In this document: one piece after another, positions 1-7,419 of the stretch
Layout: every line of letters begins with the position of its first letter
How positions within the stretch are numbered: position 1 is the stretch's first letter
Source: a virus
IMG/VR virus record: IMGVR_UViG_3300050015_000366
Location: 1-53,761 of that record
DNA length: 53,761 nucleotides
Reading direction: 5' to 3' (one strand)
Notes under the pieces: generated by a model
What the model was told of the DNA's origin: nothing
Database searches by the model: none
The model's input: only the letters and a program-made list of their open reading frames with translations
Translations under genes and position numbers: made by a program

Positions 1-736
1 CGGCTGCACCTACGGCGTCGGCTACGGCACAGGCCACACGATCAGCGGCACCGTGAGCGGCTGCACCTACGGCGTCTACTCCGGCACAGGCCACACGATC
101 AGCGGCACCGTGAGCGGCTGCACCTACACGGTGTGCATTGGTGACGACGGCCCGGCCAACATTGTTGCGCGTGGAACGGCGACCTTGCCAACTCCACCGA
201 CGTTTTACGGCCGCAACATCTCCGGCGACGGCCATCGTGGGTTGAAGTGCGAGGACTACGGCGGTGTGCTCGGCGCCAGTTACGCCTTCTTTTGCACCGG
301 CGACGTGATTCGGAACGCGTCCATCGTGCGGTCTGGTGGCGCGGATAACTCGTTGGAGGTCGTGCCCTTGTCCGCGTGCGGAACGATTGGTGTCGCCGGG
401 GCCACAGCGGATGGCAAGATCCCGATTTTCGAGTGGGTCGAACTCGACGTGCCCGCCTCCGCGCAAACCAGAAGCGTCTACGTGCGGGGCGAGGGCTGGA
501 CGACGTGGCCCACGGCGGCGCAGCTCTACCTTGAAGCGGAATACTTCTCGGACGATGCACCGATGACGACGACCGTGGTGGCCTCCACGCAGGTACTCAC
601 AGACAACACGACCTGGACGGCGCTCTCTGTGTCGTGTACGCCGCACATGGTCAGCCGTGTGCGTTACCGGATGTGGCTCGGGGCGTACCAAGCGGCCTCG
701 AAGATCTACGTCGATAACCAACTGGTGACGAGTTAG
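1..736 (+). CDS. Tail-fibre-like protein, C-terminal part (5' end is at the right edge of the window)
   Basis: The frame is open from base 2 and continues the gene that starts at 52481. It begins with copies of a Gly/Thr/Ser-rich 19-residue repeat (GTGHTISGTVSGCTYGVYS), followed by about 200 non-repetitive residues that end at the TAG at 734-736. The repeat is typical of a beta-solenoid shaft, and the C-terminal part (TWTALSVSCTPHMVSRVRYR) looks like a jelly-roll or carbohydrate-binding tip. Inference: receptor-binding fibre or spike. A GTG at 53 could be called as a start but lies inside the repeat, so it is not a real start. The next gene begins 3 nt after the stop. Confidence 0.75.
   Translation, partial: GCTYGVGYGTGHTISGTVSGCTYGVYSGTGHTISGTVSGCTYTVCIGDDGPANIVARGTATLPTPPTFYGRNISGDGHRGLKCEDYGGVLGASYAFFCTGDVIRNASIVRSGGADNSLEVVPLSACGTIGVAGATADGKIPIFEWVELDVPASAQTRSVYVRGEGWTTWPTAAQLYLEAEYFSDDAPMTTTVVASTQVLTDNTTWTALSVSCTPHMVSRVRYRMWLGAYQAASKIYVDNQLVTS
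26..127 (+). repeat. 57-nt in-frame tandem repeat, left-edge copies
   Basis: A full unit occupies 26-82 and a second, truncated unit 83-127. Each encodes the 19-residue motif starting GTGHTISG. The unit matches the copies at 53531-53761, which ties the two window ends together. The codon before GGC-GTC varies between TAC and AAC among copies. Confidence 0.9.
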
Positions 737-739
737 GCG

Positions 740-2053
740 ATGGCCACGAACGCGGTCTACACGGACGGCGAATCACGGCTCCCGCAGGCGCGGCCTACGA
801 GTGCGGTGTCGCCGGCCTATGCGGACGGAGAGAGCGGGACATTACCGCTGTCTCAATATGTGAGTGCGGGAGGCAACACCTACGAGGTGGCGGCCTCACT
901 CGCCTCCGCCTCCGCCTTCGGCAGCAACACCACCGCGCAGTTCTGTGTCGGCATGGGCCTGTCGGCGACGACGGCGATGGGCGACGGGGCGGCGGGATCG
1001 TTTCAGTCCGCCTTGGCCCTGACCATCGCGGCGGCGCTCCAGGCGGCGACAGCGCTGCAAGTCTCGCCCTCGGCGACGCTCTCCGCATCCACTGGATTGG
1101 TCACGACCAGTTCGCTTCAGGCGCTGGCGGCCTCTGCGCTCGCGGCCAGTTCCGCGCTCACCGATGACGGGGCACGGGTGACGTTCGTGGCGTCGGTCCT
1201 CTCGGCGGCGACTGGTCTCACGAACACGGCGGCGCTCTCGGCGATCGTCTCATCCGCGCTCGCGTCAAGCACCGCGCTCGCCTCGCAAGCGTCACAGATC
1301 GCGGTGGGCGTGGCGGCGTTGTCAGCCGCGACAGCCCTCACCTCGCAGCCCTCGCTCATCGCGCTCGCGGCCCTCATCCTCTCAGGCGCGACGGGGCTCA
1401 CAACCGACGGTAGTCTGCCCGGCGGGTTGCAAGCCGTGGCCGCCCTCTCGGCGGCGACCGGATTCGCGTCGGCCTCGCAGCTTGCGGCGCTGGCACAGGC
1501 GGCGCTCACGGCCTCGGCCAGCCTGACGCCCTCGGTCCTCGCCTCACTACTGGCCTCCGCGTCATTCTCCGCCACGACGACCCTCACGCCTGGCGCGGCG
1601 CTGCTTCTGACCTGTGCCGCCTCGCTGGCCGGACATCCGGCGCTCATCAGCGACGGGGCGCGGACCACGTTCGGCGGGGTGTCGCTTGCGGCCACGGCGG
1701 GACTCACCGACTCGGCGCTGGCTGCGCTGGCGTCCTCGCTGGCGCTGGACATCCATGCGACCCTCGGCGCCACGTCGCAGCAGGTGGCCGTCGTGCTGGC
1801 CGCTCTCGGGGCAAACGCGGGCATCACGGCGACCACCACGGCCGTCCTGCAGGCGGCCCTGCTGCTGTCGGCGGTATCAGCCCTGCAGTCGGTCGGCGCC
1901 CTCAACCTGATCGACCCGACGTTGATTCATCTCGTCGTGACGGCACTGACCACGCCGGGGCTATCGACCGTCTCTCTCACCACGCCGGGCCTGTCCGGTG
2001 TTTCACTGACCGCGCCGGGCCTGTCCGGCATCGACCTGGAGTCCGCATCATGA
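740..2053 (+). CDS. Alanine-rich repetitive structural protein
   Basis: A 437-residue protein dominated by Ala, Ser, Thr and Leu. After an N-terminal segment of about 50 residues it consists of degenerate repeats of roughly 20-25 residues with the recurring core LSAATGL. It ends with three copies of a ten-residue repeat of the type SLTTPGLSGV (about residues 402-431). It starts 3 nt after the fibre stop and its own stop overlaps the next start (ATGA), so it belongs to the tail/fibre operon. I do not recognise a family. The regular low-complexity repeat suggests an elongated fibrous virion component. No signal peptide is seen. Confidence 0.7.
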   Translation: MATNAVYTDGESRLPQARPTSAVSPAYADGESGTLPLSQYVSAGGNTYEVAASLASASAFGSNTTAQFCVGMGLSATTAMGDGAAGSFQSALALTIAAALQAATALQVSPSATLSASTGLVTTSSLQALAASALAASSALTDDGARVTFVASVLSAATGLTNTAALSAIVSSALASSTALASQASQIAVGVAALSAATALTSQPSLIALAALILSGATGLTTDGSLPGGLQAVAALSAATGFASASQLAALAQAALTASASLTPSVLASLLASASFSATTTLTPGAALLLTCAASLAGHPALISDGARTTFGGVSLAATAGLTDSALAALASSLALDIHATLGATSQQVAVVLAALGANAGITATTTAVLQAALLLSAVSALQSVGALNLIDPTLIHLVVTALTTPGLSTVSLTTPGLSGVSLTAPGLSGIDLESAS

Positions 2054-2586
2054 CCATGCTCAAGCGCACACTCGCCGCCCTGTTCGGCCTCCACCTCGGG
2101 GCCACGCTGCACCATCACTATGTCGTGGAGGCTCACGACAAGAACGGGAACCTGAAGTGGCGCGAGGAGCTCGATAACCTCGTCACCACGGAAGGCATGA
2201 ACAAGTACCTCGACGCCACGCTCAAAACCGGGCTGGCCTCTCCGGCGTGGTACGTGTCGCTGATCAAGGCGGCGAGTGGATCGATCGTCGCCGCCGACAC
2301 AATGGCCTCGCACTCCGGCTGGACAGAGGGTGCGCCGGGCACCGACTGGACCGGAAACCGGATCGTCTGGACGCCGGGCACCATCGCGGCCGGATCGGTG
2401 GACAACTCCGGGAGCAAGGCGGTCTTCCCGATCCTCGGCTCGCTCACCATCAAGGGCGCCCTGCTGACCGACGCGGCGACCGGCACGGCCGGAAAGCTGC
2501 TCGGCGCGGCGCTGTTCACGGGCGGGGACCGAACCGTGGTGGGTGGCGACACGCTGTCCGTGCAAGTCACCTGCTCGCTGTCGTAA
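2050..2586 (+). CDS. Putative minor virion protein
   Basis: A 178-residue protein starting at an ATGA overlap with the preceding gene. It begins with a short amphipathic stretch (LKRTLAALFGLHLGATLHHHY), followed by a beta-rich domain with the motif NLVTTEGMNKYLDATL. That motif recalls small tail-tip or fibre-associated proteins of siphoviruses (recollection, not verified). The rest is rich in Gly, Thr and Ser (WTGNRIVWTPGTIAAGS). Position between fibre and head-like accessory genes supports a structural role. No enzymatic motif is visible. Confidence 0.65.
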   Translation: MTMLKRTLAALFGLHLGATLHHHYVVEAHDKNGNLKWREELDNLVTTEGMNKYLDATLKTGLASPAWYVSLIKAASGSIVAADTMASHSGWTEGAPGTDWTGNRIVWTPGTIAAGSVDNSGSKAVFPILGSLTIKGALLTDAATGTAGKLLGAALFTGGDRTVVGGDTLSVQVTCSLS

Positions 2587-2601
2587 GGACGGGAGCCCTG
2601 A

Positions 2602-3018
2602 ATGAACGCGACGCCTCGCACGGTGGTGCCCGGTCTGTTTGCCGAGGGGGCCAGCGCGGTCCTCTCGGCCACGCTGCTGGACGTCGACGGCGTCACGCCC
2701 GTCGCCGGCGCCGACAGCGTCTTCGACACGCTGACCATGACGCTCTACGAGCTGCGATCGGGCACGGTCGTGAACGCCACGGCGACACTCCGCAACATTC
2801 TGAACGCCAACGGCGGCGTCGTGACGGCCGCGGGGCTACTCACGATCGCGCTGGACGGTGCCGCCGATATGGTCTGCGTGGGCCAGAGCGAGACCGAGGC
2901 GCACGTGGCCCGCATCGTCGGGAAGTGGGGCGCGACCCCGGAGAAGGTGCTCGAGCACGAGATCGTCTTCACGGTGCACCGGCGCGCGACCGTGGTGGCG
3001 GCGCCGCCGACGCCATGA
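2602..3018 (+). CDS. Hypothetical structural protein
   Basis: A 138-residue protein preceded by a Shine-Dalgarno-like GGGAG. The sequence alternates beta-prone segments (TVVPGLFAEGASAVLSATLLDVDG; DTLTMTLYELRSGTVVNA) and reads like an Ig-like or beta-sandwich fold that begins with a Gly-rich edge. It is tightly coupled to the next gene through an ATGA overlap. No known family recognised. Probably a virion accessory protein, judged only from its neighbours. Confidence 0.6.
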   Translation: MNATPRTVVPGLFAEGASAVLSATLLDVDGVTPVAGADSVFDTLTMTLYELRSGTVVNATATLRNILNANGGVVTAAGLLTIALDGAADMVCVGQSETEAHVARIVGKWGATPEKVLEHEIVFTVHRRATVVAAPPTP

Positions 3019-3341
3019 CCGCCTACGGAGGGCCGATGCGGCTCGTGGATCTCAATCCGTGGTTCGTCGGCCACGGCGGCGAGGGCGTCACCGAAACCGC
3101 GACCGGCAACCCCATCCCGCGCCGCGAAGGTGTCGGCGTCGGCTTCGATTGCCCCTGCGGGTGCGGGCAGGAGATCTACGTGCCCTTCGCCAACCCGATC
3201 GATGGCGGGACGGCGATCCAGCGCGGCTGGGTGCGCGTCGGCGAGACGATGGAGACCCTGACGCTCACGCCGTCGATCCTGCGGCTGAGCGGCTGTCGGT
3301 GGCACGGCTGGGTGACGCGCGGCGAGGTAACGGCGGTATGA
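3015..3341 (+). CDS. DUF6527-like protein
   Basis: A 108-residue protein. I chose the ATG at 3015 because it overlaps the previous stop; the open frame itself extends far upstream as a shadow. It has a Cys cluster (FDCPCGCGQEIYVPF, about residues 41-55) and a C-terminal LTPSILRLSGCRWHGWVTRG. This Cys-rich head followed by a PSI...C.WH...G tail is how I remember DUF6527 phage proteins. The Cys and His residues suggest metal binding. Function unknown in that family. Confidence 0.6.
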   Translation: MTAYGGPMRLVDLNPWFVGHGGEGVTETATGNPIPRREGVGVGFDCPCGCGQEIYVPFANPIDGGTAIQRGWVRVGETMETLTLTPSILRLSGCRWHGWVTRGEVTAV

Positions 3342-3856
3342 AGATCCCCGACTGCCTGAAGCCCGGCGACTGCTTGCTCTACCGGCCCAACTCGATCGTG
3401 GGCTGGTTCATCGCCGTGAAGACGTGGCGCCGCGTCTCGCATTGCGAGGTCTACGTCGGCGGCGGGATGAGCGTCGCGGCGCGCGGCCCACAGGACGGCG
3501 TCGGCGGCGTCGGCCTCTACGCGCTGCGACTCGCCGATCTCGCGCACGTGCTCCGCCCGTCGGACGTGTTTCGCCTCGGCGACGCGATGCAGTGGTTCGG
3601 GACGGTGGCGGGGGAGAAGTACGACTTCTGGGGCCTACTCCGGTTCTTCACCATCGGCACGGGCTGGCCCGATCGCATGTTCTGCAGCGAGTTCGCGACG
3701 CGGTTCTATCGCCGCGGCGGGCTCGAGCCGTTCCAGCCGGACGTCGACGCCGACACGGTCGCTCCCGGCGAGCTGCTGCTCTCGCCGGTGTTCACGCACT
3801 ACGTCGTGCACGGCGAGCTTCTCGCGCCGGCGCACCTCCTCAAGGAGACAGTATGA
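3338..3856 (+). CDS. NlpC/P60- or YiiX-like papain-fold hydrolase
   Basis: A 172-residue protein starting at an ATGA overlap. It has the layout of the YiiX/NlpC-like papain-fold family: an N-terminal GDCLLYRP segment, a His motif VSHCEVYVGGG (about residues 33-43) and a MFCSEFATRFYR motif with a Cys near residue 115. Such enzymes cleave amide bonds in peptidoglycan or lipid substrates. The order of catalytic residues is His before Cys, as in the permuted members. Its neighbour is a membrane protein gene, so a role in cell-wall degradation during lysis or entry is a reasonable inference. No signal peptide. Confidence 0.6.
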   Translation: MKIPDCLKPGDCLLYRPNSIVGWFIAVKTWRRVSHCEVYVGGGMSVAARGPQDGVGGVGLYALRLADLAHVLRPSDVFRLGDAMQWFGTVAGEKYDFWGLLRFFTIGTGWPDRMFCSEFATRFYRRGGLEPFQPDVDADTVAPGELLLSPVFTHYVVHGELLAPAHLLKETV

Positions 3857-4542
3857 ACTGGAAGAACGCACTCGGGATCTTTGGCGGACTCCTGATTGTC
3901 CTCGGCGCCGAGCTGATGAAGATCTCGGCCTGGAAGGAAGCGATGACGCCCGCGTTCGTCGGGCTACTCTTCGGCCAGATTGGCGGCATGATCGCACTGG
4001 TCACGGGCGCGATCTACACGCTGAAGCCGGGGCAGCAGGAGTCCTCGACGACCACCACCAGCACGGCGACGAAGGTCCTGCCCGCCGTCCTGTTGCTGCT
4101 CGCGCTGCCGGTGATGGGGATGAGCGTGACGGGCTGCGCGCTCTTCACGAAGAAGCCCACGCCCGCGACCGTCGAGCAGGGCTACCAGCAGGTGAAGACG
4201 GCGGCCGACGTCGTGAACAGCGCTGGCAAGATCGTCGCCTCGGCGCAGCAGCTCGAGATCCAGCTCGCGCAGAACCCGGCCGTCATTCCCCGGGCGACAC
4301 ACCGAGCGATCCAGCAAGGCTTCAGCGTCACAGCCGACAAGGTGACCAAGGGCCTCCAGGTGCTGCAGGACGTGACGAAGACGGCCACGGAGCGCCAGGC
4401 GGCGATTCAATCCATTTCGGATTCGGTCGGGCATCTCATCGACACGGAACTCGCCAGCCTTGCGCCTGAGACGCGGGCCGCGATCGTCGCAATCCTGGGC
4501 GGGGCGACCGTCGTGCTCAAGGCCGCCCTGCTGCTCACATAG
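3853..4542 (+). CDS. Membrane protein with internal lipobox (holin-like plus lipoprotein-like)
   Basis: A 229-residue protein with three parts. Residues 1-60 hold two hydrophobic segments (ALGIFGGLLIVLGAEL; IGGMIALVTGAIYTL), like a small holin. Residues 75-98 form a second hydrophobic stretch ending in VTGC, a good lipobox. The remaining 130 residues are an Ala/Gln-rich helical domain with a further hydrophobic C-terminus. It looks like a holin fused to a lipoprotein such as an outer spanin, but the lipobox is internal and no good internal start with a charged n-region is seen. Lysis or envelope function is inferred from this and from the adjacent hydrolase. Confidence 0.6.
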   Translation: MNWKNALGIFGGLLIVLGAELMKISAWKEAMTPAFVGLLFGQIGGMIALVTGAIYTLKPGQQESSTTTTSTATKVLPAVLLLLALPVMGMSVTGCALFTKKPTPATVEQGYQQVKTAADVVNSAGKIVASAQQLEIQLAQNPAVIPRATHRAIQQGFSVTADKVTKGLQVLQDVTKTATERQAAIQSISDSVGHLIDTELASLAPETRAAIVAILGGATVVLKAALLLT

Positions 4543-4550
4543 GAGGCACC

Positions 4551-4829
4551 ATGCTCGGAACGATTCTGCTCATCCTCGAGGGCGCGGAGAAAGCGATCCC
4601 ACTCGGTCTCGTGGCCGTCCAAGAGATTCAGAAGCTCATCGCCCTGCTCACGCCCGCGCCGAATCCCGACGGTACCACGCCGACGCAGGAAGAGGCTCTC
4701 GCGGCGGTCCTCGCGGCGATCGCCACCTGGCAGAGCGTCAAGGCGACGGCCGACGCCGAGGTGGCGAAGGTGGACGCCGAGACGCCGACCCCGCCGGTCG
4801 CACCGACCGATGCCGGCACCGGCCAGTAA
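4551..4829 (+). CDS. Small hypothetical protein
   Basis: A 92-residue protein with a strong Shine-Dalgarno (AGGAGG, 4541-4546) just before the ATG. The N-terminal 35 residues are hydrophobic and helical (ILLILEGAEKAIPLGLVAVQ), the middle is Ala-rich helix, and the end is a Pro/Thr tail. It is the last gene of the rightward block before a convergent terminator. No family recognised; probably a small membrane-associated partner of the preceding gene. Confidence 0.55.
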   Translation: MLGTILLILEGAEKAIPLGLVAVQEIQKLIALLTPAPNPDGTTPTQEEALAAVLAAIATWQSVKATADAEVAKVDAETPTPPVAPTDAGTGQ

Positions 4830-4837
4830 CCTCATCG

Positions 4838-4887
4838 CCCGGCCGCTGCTCTGGGACGCGCTGCCCCGGCGCGAAGCGGCGGCCGGG
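4838..4887. terminator. Bidirectional terminator-like hairpin between convergent genes
   Basis: A 12-bp stem pairs 4838-4849 (CCCGGCCGCTGC) with 4876-4887 (GCGGCGGCCGGG), with one G-U pair. It lies exactly between the rightward gene ending at 4829 and the leftward gene ending at 4891. There is no long U tract on either side. Confidence 0.6.
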
Positions 4888-4890
4888 ACT

Positions 4891-5469
4891 CTAAAACGTG
4901 TCGAACAGTTCCGCTTGGAAGGCCGGCATGTTGGCCGCGACCGGAGGTTCCTCCGGGCATAGTTCCGACAACGGGGCAAGGGCGAGAAGATCGGCGATGG
5001 CCCGGTACACCATCCCGTGCCGACCCCAGTTCGGACTGGTGTGGTTGACGTGTTCAGACAGGTAGGCCAGATCGTTTCCGTAGAGGCCCGACGGGCTGGT
5101 GGCCGGGCTGTCCTTCGCCTGCCCGCCACGATGCAGAAACAGCAACCAGACCGGGCACTGAACGATCCGGCTCACGTCCTGATACTCGCGGTAATGATGC
5201 GCGTCGATCCCGGTCGTCCAGCGTTTCGTGATCCGGTGCCATGAAAAGGCTTCCTTGTGCTTGGCCTCGATCCACATCACGCCGCCGTGCCGAAAGACAA
5301 CAAGATCGGGAGCGACCAGTTGGCCGGCTGGAGTAAAGAGCCTCGGCCCCTTTCCGTCGTCGATCAGTTTTTCGTAGACCGGCAGCACCGACGATCCACG
5401 AAGCCGCAACCAGCGCGCTATCGCAGATTCTCCCGCCCGGCCTTCGTCTAGTCTCGCCGAGAAGTTCAT
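4891..5469 (-). CDS. PD-(D/E)XK-family nuclease
   Basis: A 192-residue protein on the minus strand with a recognisable restriction-fold core: Glu14 in the first helix (RAGESAIARWLRLRG), Asp55 in APDLVVFR and the E-x-K pair in MWIEAKHK (Glu68, Lys70). This is the arrangement of Holliday-junction-resolvase-like and VRR-NUC-like nucleases. The ATG overlaps the stop of the upstream methyltransferase gene by 4 nt, so the two are coupled. It could protect or resolve phage DNA, or act with the methyltransferase as a restriction-like pair; the sequence does not decide. Confidence 0.7.
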   Translation of the reverse strand: MNFSARLDEGRAGESAIARWLRLRGSSVLPVYEKLIDDGKGPRLFTPAGQLVAPDLVVFRHGGVMWIEAKHKEAFSWHRITKRWTTGIDAHHYREYQDVSRIVQCPVWLLFLHRGGQAKDSPATSPSGLYGNDLAYLSEHVNHTSPNWGRHGMVYRAIADLLALAPLSELCPEEPPVAANMPAFQAELFDTF

Positions 5470-6233
5470 TCCCAGGTCCGCCAGACGATCCCAGAATCAT
5501 TGAACGCCCCTGCAAAAGAGGCGGCCTCGCGCCCGAGGTAGATCACGATCTGGCCCTGAAGCGGTGCGCCCGTTGGTTCGCCGTCGGGGTTGAGGAATCG
5601 GACGCGCCCGCGAATGAGACAGATCGCGCTGGCTCTGAGAAGTAGGCGCTGGCACCAGTCGGTTTCGGTGGCATTGTTCACCAACACGCACGCCTGCTCG
5701 ATTTCGTGTGTGTCAAACCGCTTGGCGAGTTCGGCGCAGAAGTCCGCGATAGCCGGCTGTGCGTAAGGTGGATTCATCCACACCCGTGCGCCCCAGGGCT
5801 GCATCAGCCCGTTGGCCTCGGCGGTGTGCCAGGTCGTCGCCTTCACTGTCCGGTTGGCAGCATCAGATGACGCCGGGTCGCAATCGATCCCGCCCATCGT
5901 CTTGCGTGCGGCTTCGATGTAGCGGGAGGGCGTGTACCACTCATTGTCGCCGCTCGCGTTGGATACATGGGCGGGGGCTTTCAAGATGTCTACGGTGGCT
6001 CTCGCCTTGTCTTCCGTCACATTCTGCCGCCACTCGCCGATCATCCGCTCGAACTTCTGCTCTGGCACGGCGGCGAGTTTCCGCGCCGTGTCCGCTAGGT
6101 GCTTGTCGATCCCGGCGTCGGCCAGGGCGGGCACGAGCTTTGGTTTCACCGGGTCCGACTTCGACCCGGTGCTCCGAGTGTCTCCGCCGCCCTTCGCCAG
6201 TCCCACGGTGGCCCGCTGTGCGGCCATCATCAA
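5466..6233 (-). CDS. dam: Dam-type DNA N6-adenine methyltransferase domain (downstream part of an interrupted gene)
   Basis: The open part codes for 255 residues. Residues 97-160 carry the signature of phage DNA N-6-adenine methyltransferases: NEWYTP, then DCDPAS, NGL, and the catalytic RVWMNPPY (NPPY at 154-157). The first 85 residues (GLAKGG, GIDKHLADTARKLAAVP) match the ParB-like N-terminal region often joined to such enzymes. The upstream segment (6258-6434) is in the same frame, separated only by a TGA at 6258-6260 and eight sense codons. Translation here could restart at the TTG/ATG cluster at 6225-6233. Expected role: adenine methylation of phage DNA, protecting it from host restriction or marking it. 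Confidence 0.75.
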   Translation of the reverse strand: MMMAAQRATVGLAKGGGDTRSTGSKSDPVKPKLVPALADAGIDKHLADTARKLAAVPEQKFERMIGEWRQNVTEDKARATVDILKAPAHVSNASGDNEWYTPSRYIEAARKTMGGIDCDPASSDAANRTVKATTWHTAEANGLMQPWGARVWMNPPYAQPAIADFCAELAKRFDTHEIEQACVLVNNATETDWCQRLLLRASAICLIRGRVRFLNPDGEPTGAPLQGQIVIYLGREAASFAGAFNDSGIVWRTWE

Positions 6234-6257
6234 GCCGACGCGGCGCTCGGCCCTGAT

Positions 6258-6434
6258 TCAGATCTCAGCGGCGTCCGCTTCGAGCTGCTTGTTTTTGGCG
6301 ATCCGGGCATAGGCGGCAAGCGCCGCCCCGGAGTTGCGGATCTGCCTCACTTCGTCAACGGTTTTCGCGTTGGCGATGGCGAGACAGGCCGCGTCGTAGC
6401 GGATCAGTTGCGTGGTATTCTTGTCGTTGGCCAT
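6258..6434 (-). CDS. N-terminal ParB-like segment cut off from the methyltransferase by an in-frame TGA
   Basis: A 58-residue open frame (ATG at 6434; a GTG at 6491 would add 19 residues). The sequence IRYDAACLAIANAKTVDEVR...AYARIAKNKQLEADAAEI is the usual beginning of ParB-like/methyltransferase phage proteins. After the TGA the same frame reads IRAERRVGLMMAAQR, the expected continuation. As I remember homologues, an Arg stands at the stop position, and CGA to TGA is one transition. So this is either a fresh nonsense mutation, readthrough, or a sequencing error. Confidence 0.6.
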   Translation of the reverse strand: MANDKNTTQLIRYDAACLAIANAKTVDEVRQIRNSGAALAAYARIAKNKQLEADAAEI

Positions 6435-6569
6435 GCGGTGCCGTCTCCAGGGCGGCGCGGTGTGGACAGGGGCGTTCGGGTGTTCAGTCACTTGGACGCC
6501 TCGCTTACTTTACCCGATCCCGCCCGCTTTGACCTCAAAAAATAATTCTCGCGATCCCACTGAATTAGG

Positions 6570-6599
6570 TTGACAGCGTATTAGCGGACCCTGTAAGAT
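6570..6599 (+). promoter_or_regulatory. Sigma70-like promoter of the early region
   Basis: TTGACA at 6570-6575 and TAAGAT at 6594-6599 are separated by 18 nt. They lie in an unusually AT-rich patch of an otherwise GC-rich intergenic region (6492-6620), between the leftward methyltransferase and the rightward HTH gene. Transcription would begin near 6606, about 15 nt before the ATG at 6621. No equally good promoter was seen in the leftward direction. Confidence 0.7.
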
Positions 6600-6620
6600 G
6601 GCCCCGTCAGTGAGAAACGC

Positions 6621-6818
6621 ATGACGAAAACGCAGCTACTGAACAGAATCGAAGCGGCCATCAGGCAGGCCGGAAGCGCGAAGAACCTGGCCGACCAGTG
6701 GGGCGTCTCGCCGGCCTACATCAGTGATGTGCGGCGAGGGCGGCGCGATCCGGGTCCGGCGGTCCTGCGGAACCTCGGCCTCTCGGCCACGACGTCCTAC
6801 GCCGCGACCGGCGAGTAG
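6621..6818 (+). CDS. Cro/CI-type helix-turn-helix protein
   Basis: A 65-residue protein directly behind the early promoter. The core AIRQAGSAKNLADQWGVSPAYISDVRRGRRDPGPAVLRNLGL is a Cro/C1-type HTH (about residues 12-55), with a recognition helix around SPAYISDVRRG. It lacks any oligomerisation or cleavage domain, so it is Cro-like rather than a full repressor. Being the first gene of the early operon next to a divergent gene, it probably regulates its own promoter. Confidence 0.75.
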   Translation: MTKTQLLNRIEAAIRQAGSAKNLADQWGVSPAYISDVRRGRRDPGPAVLRNLGLSATTSYAATGE

Positions 6819-6831
6819 CCGTACACACGAC

Positions 6832-6853
6832 GGGCGCCGCTAGAACGGCGCCC
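6832..6853 (+). terminator. GC-rich hairpin after the HTH gene
   Basis: A perfect 8-bp stem (GGGCGCCG, 6832-6839; CGGCGCCC, 6846-6853) with the loop CTAGAA sits 13 nt after the HTH stop and ahead of the next Shine-Dalgarno (AGGAGG, 6870-6875). It is followed by AACCAACC, not a U tract. It may be an attenuator limiting read-through into the early operon. Confidence 0.5.
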
Positions 6854-6879
6854 AACCAACCAGAGTCACAGGAGGACTC

Positions 6880-7413
6880 ATGGCCAGCACGCAACAGTTT
6901 ACACCGTTCCTCCCCGTCACCGCCCTGAGTTCCTTCATGTCCCACTTCGACCGCACCTCCGCGTCTCGGTCGGGCGCCGCTCCGGTGGCCCCCAGCCCGG
7001 CCGAGACGCCCGTCGTGGCCGAGACCCCGGCCGAGACGCGCGCGATGGACGTCTCGGCGCGGTTCTTCCCGGCGCTCGCCTACGGCCAGCGGCGGACGCT
7101 GGTGCGCGCGATCGCCCGGATGACCGAGCACCCGGACTCGCCGCGCTTCGAGGTCGAGATCCGGGCGGCGTACCGGGGCGCCGTGATCGAGACGACGCCC
7201 TCGGGCCTCATCAACCCGACGCCGCTCGACTGGACGGCGCTGTGGCTGTCGCAGCAGCTCCCGGGCGCCGCGATGCACGTCTACCGCGCGCTGGTGACGC
7301 GGATGCTCGAACACGTCCGCCTGCTTGGTGCGGGGCGCCTGACGCCAGAGCAGACCCGGATCCACTGCGTCTACCGCAAGGCGGCGAGCGAACTCGCCAC
7401 GGAAAGAGAGTAG
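6880..7413 (+). CDS. Hypothetical early protein
   Basis: A 177-residue protein with a consensus ribosome site (AGGAGGACTC before ATG). The first 55 residues are a disordered Pro/Ala/Thr tail with repeated AETP. The rest is a helical domain (RFFPALAYGQRRTLVRAIARM; WTALWLSQQLPGAAMHVYRALVTRM). It lies directly upstream of the recombination genes. I do not recognise a family. Confidence 0.6.
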   Translation: MASTQQFTPFLPVTALSSFMSHFDRTSASRSGAAPVAPSPAETPVVAETPAETRAMDVSARFFPALAYGQRRTLVRAIARMTEHPDSPRFEVEIRAAYRGAVIETTPSGLINPTPLDWTALWLSQQLPGAAMHVYRALVTRMLEHVRLLGAGRLTPEQTRIHCVYRKAASELATERE

Positions 7414-7419
7414 GGCATC

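Noticed and set aside
26-127. CRISPR array at the window edges
   Set aside because: The repeats are contiguous 57-nt units in one reading frame without spacers.
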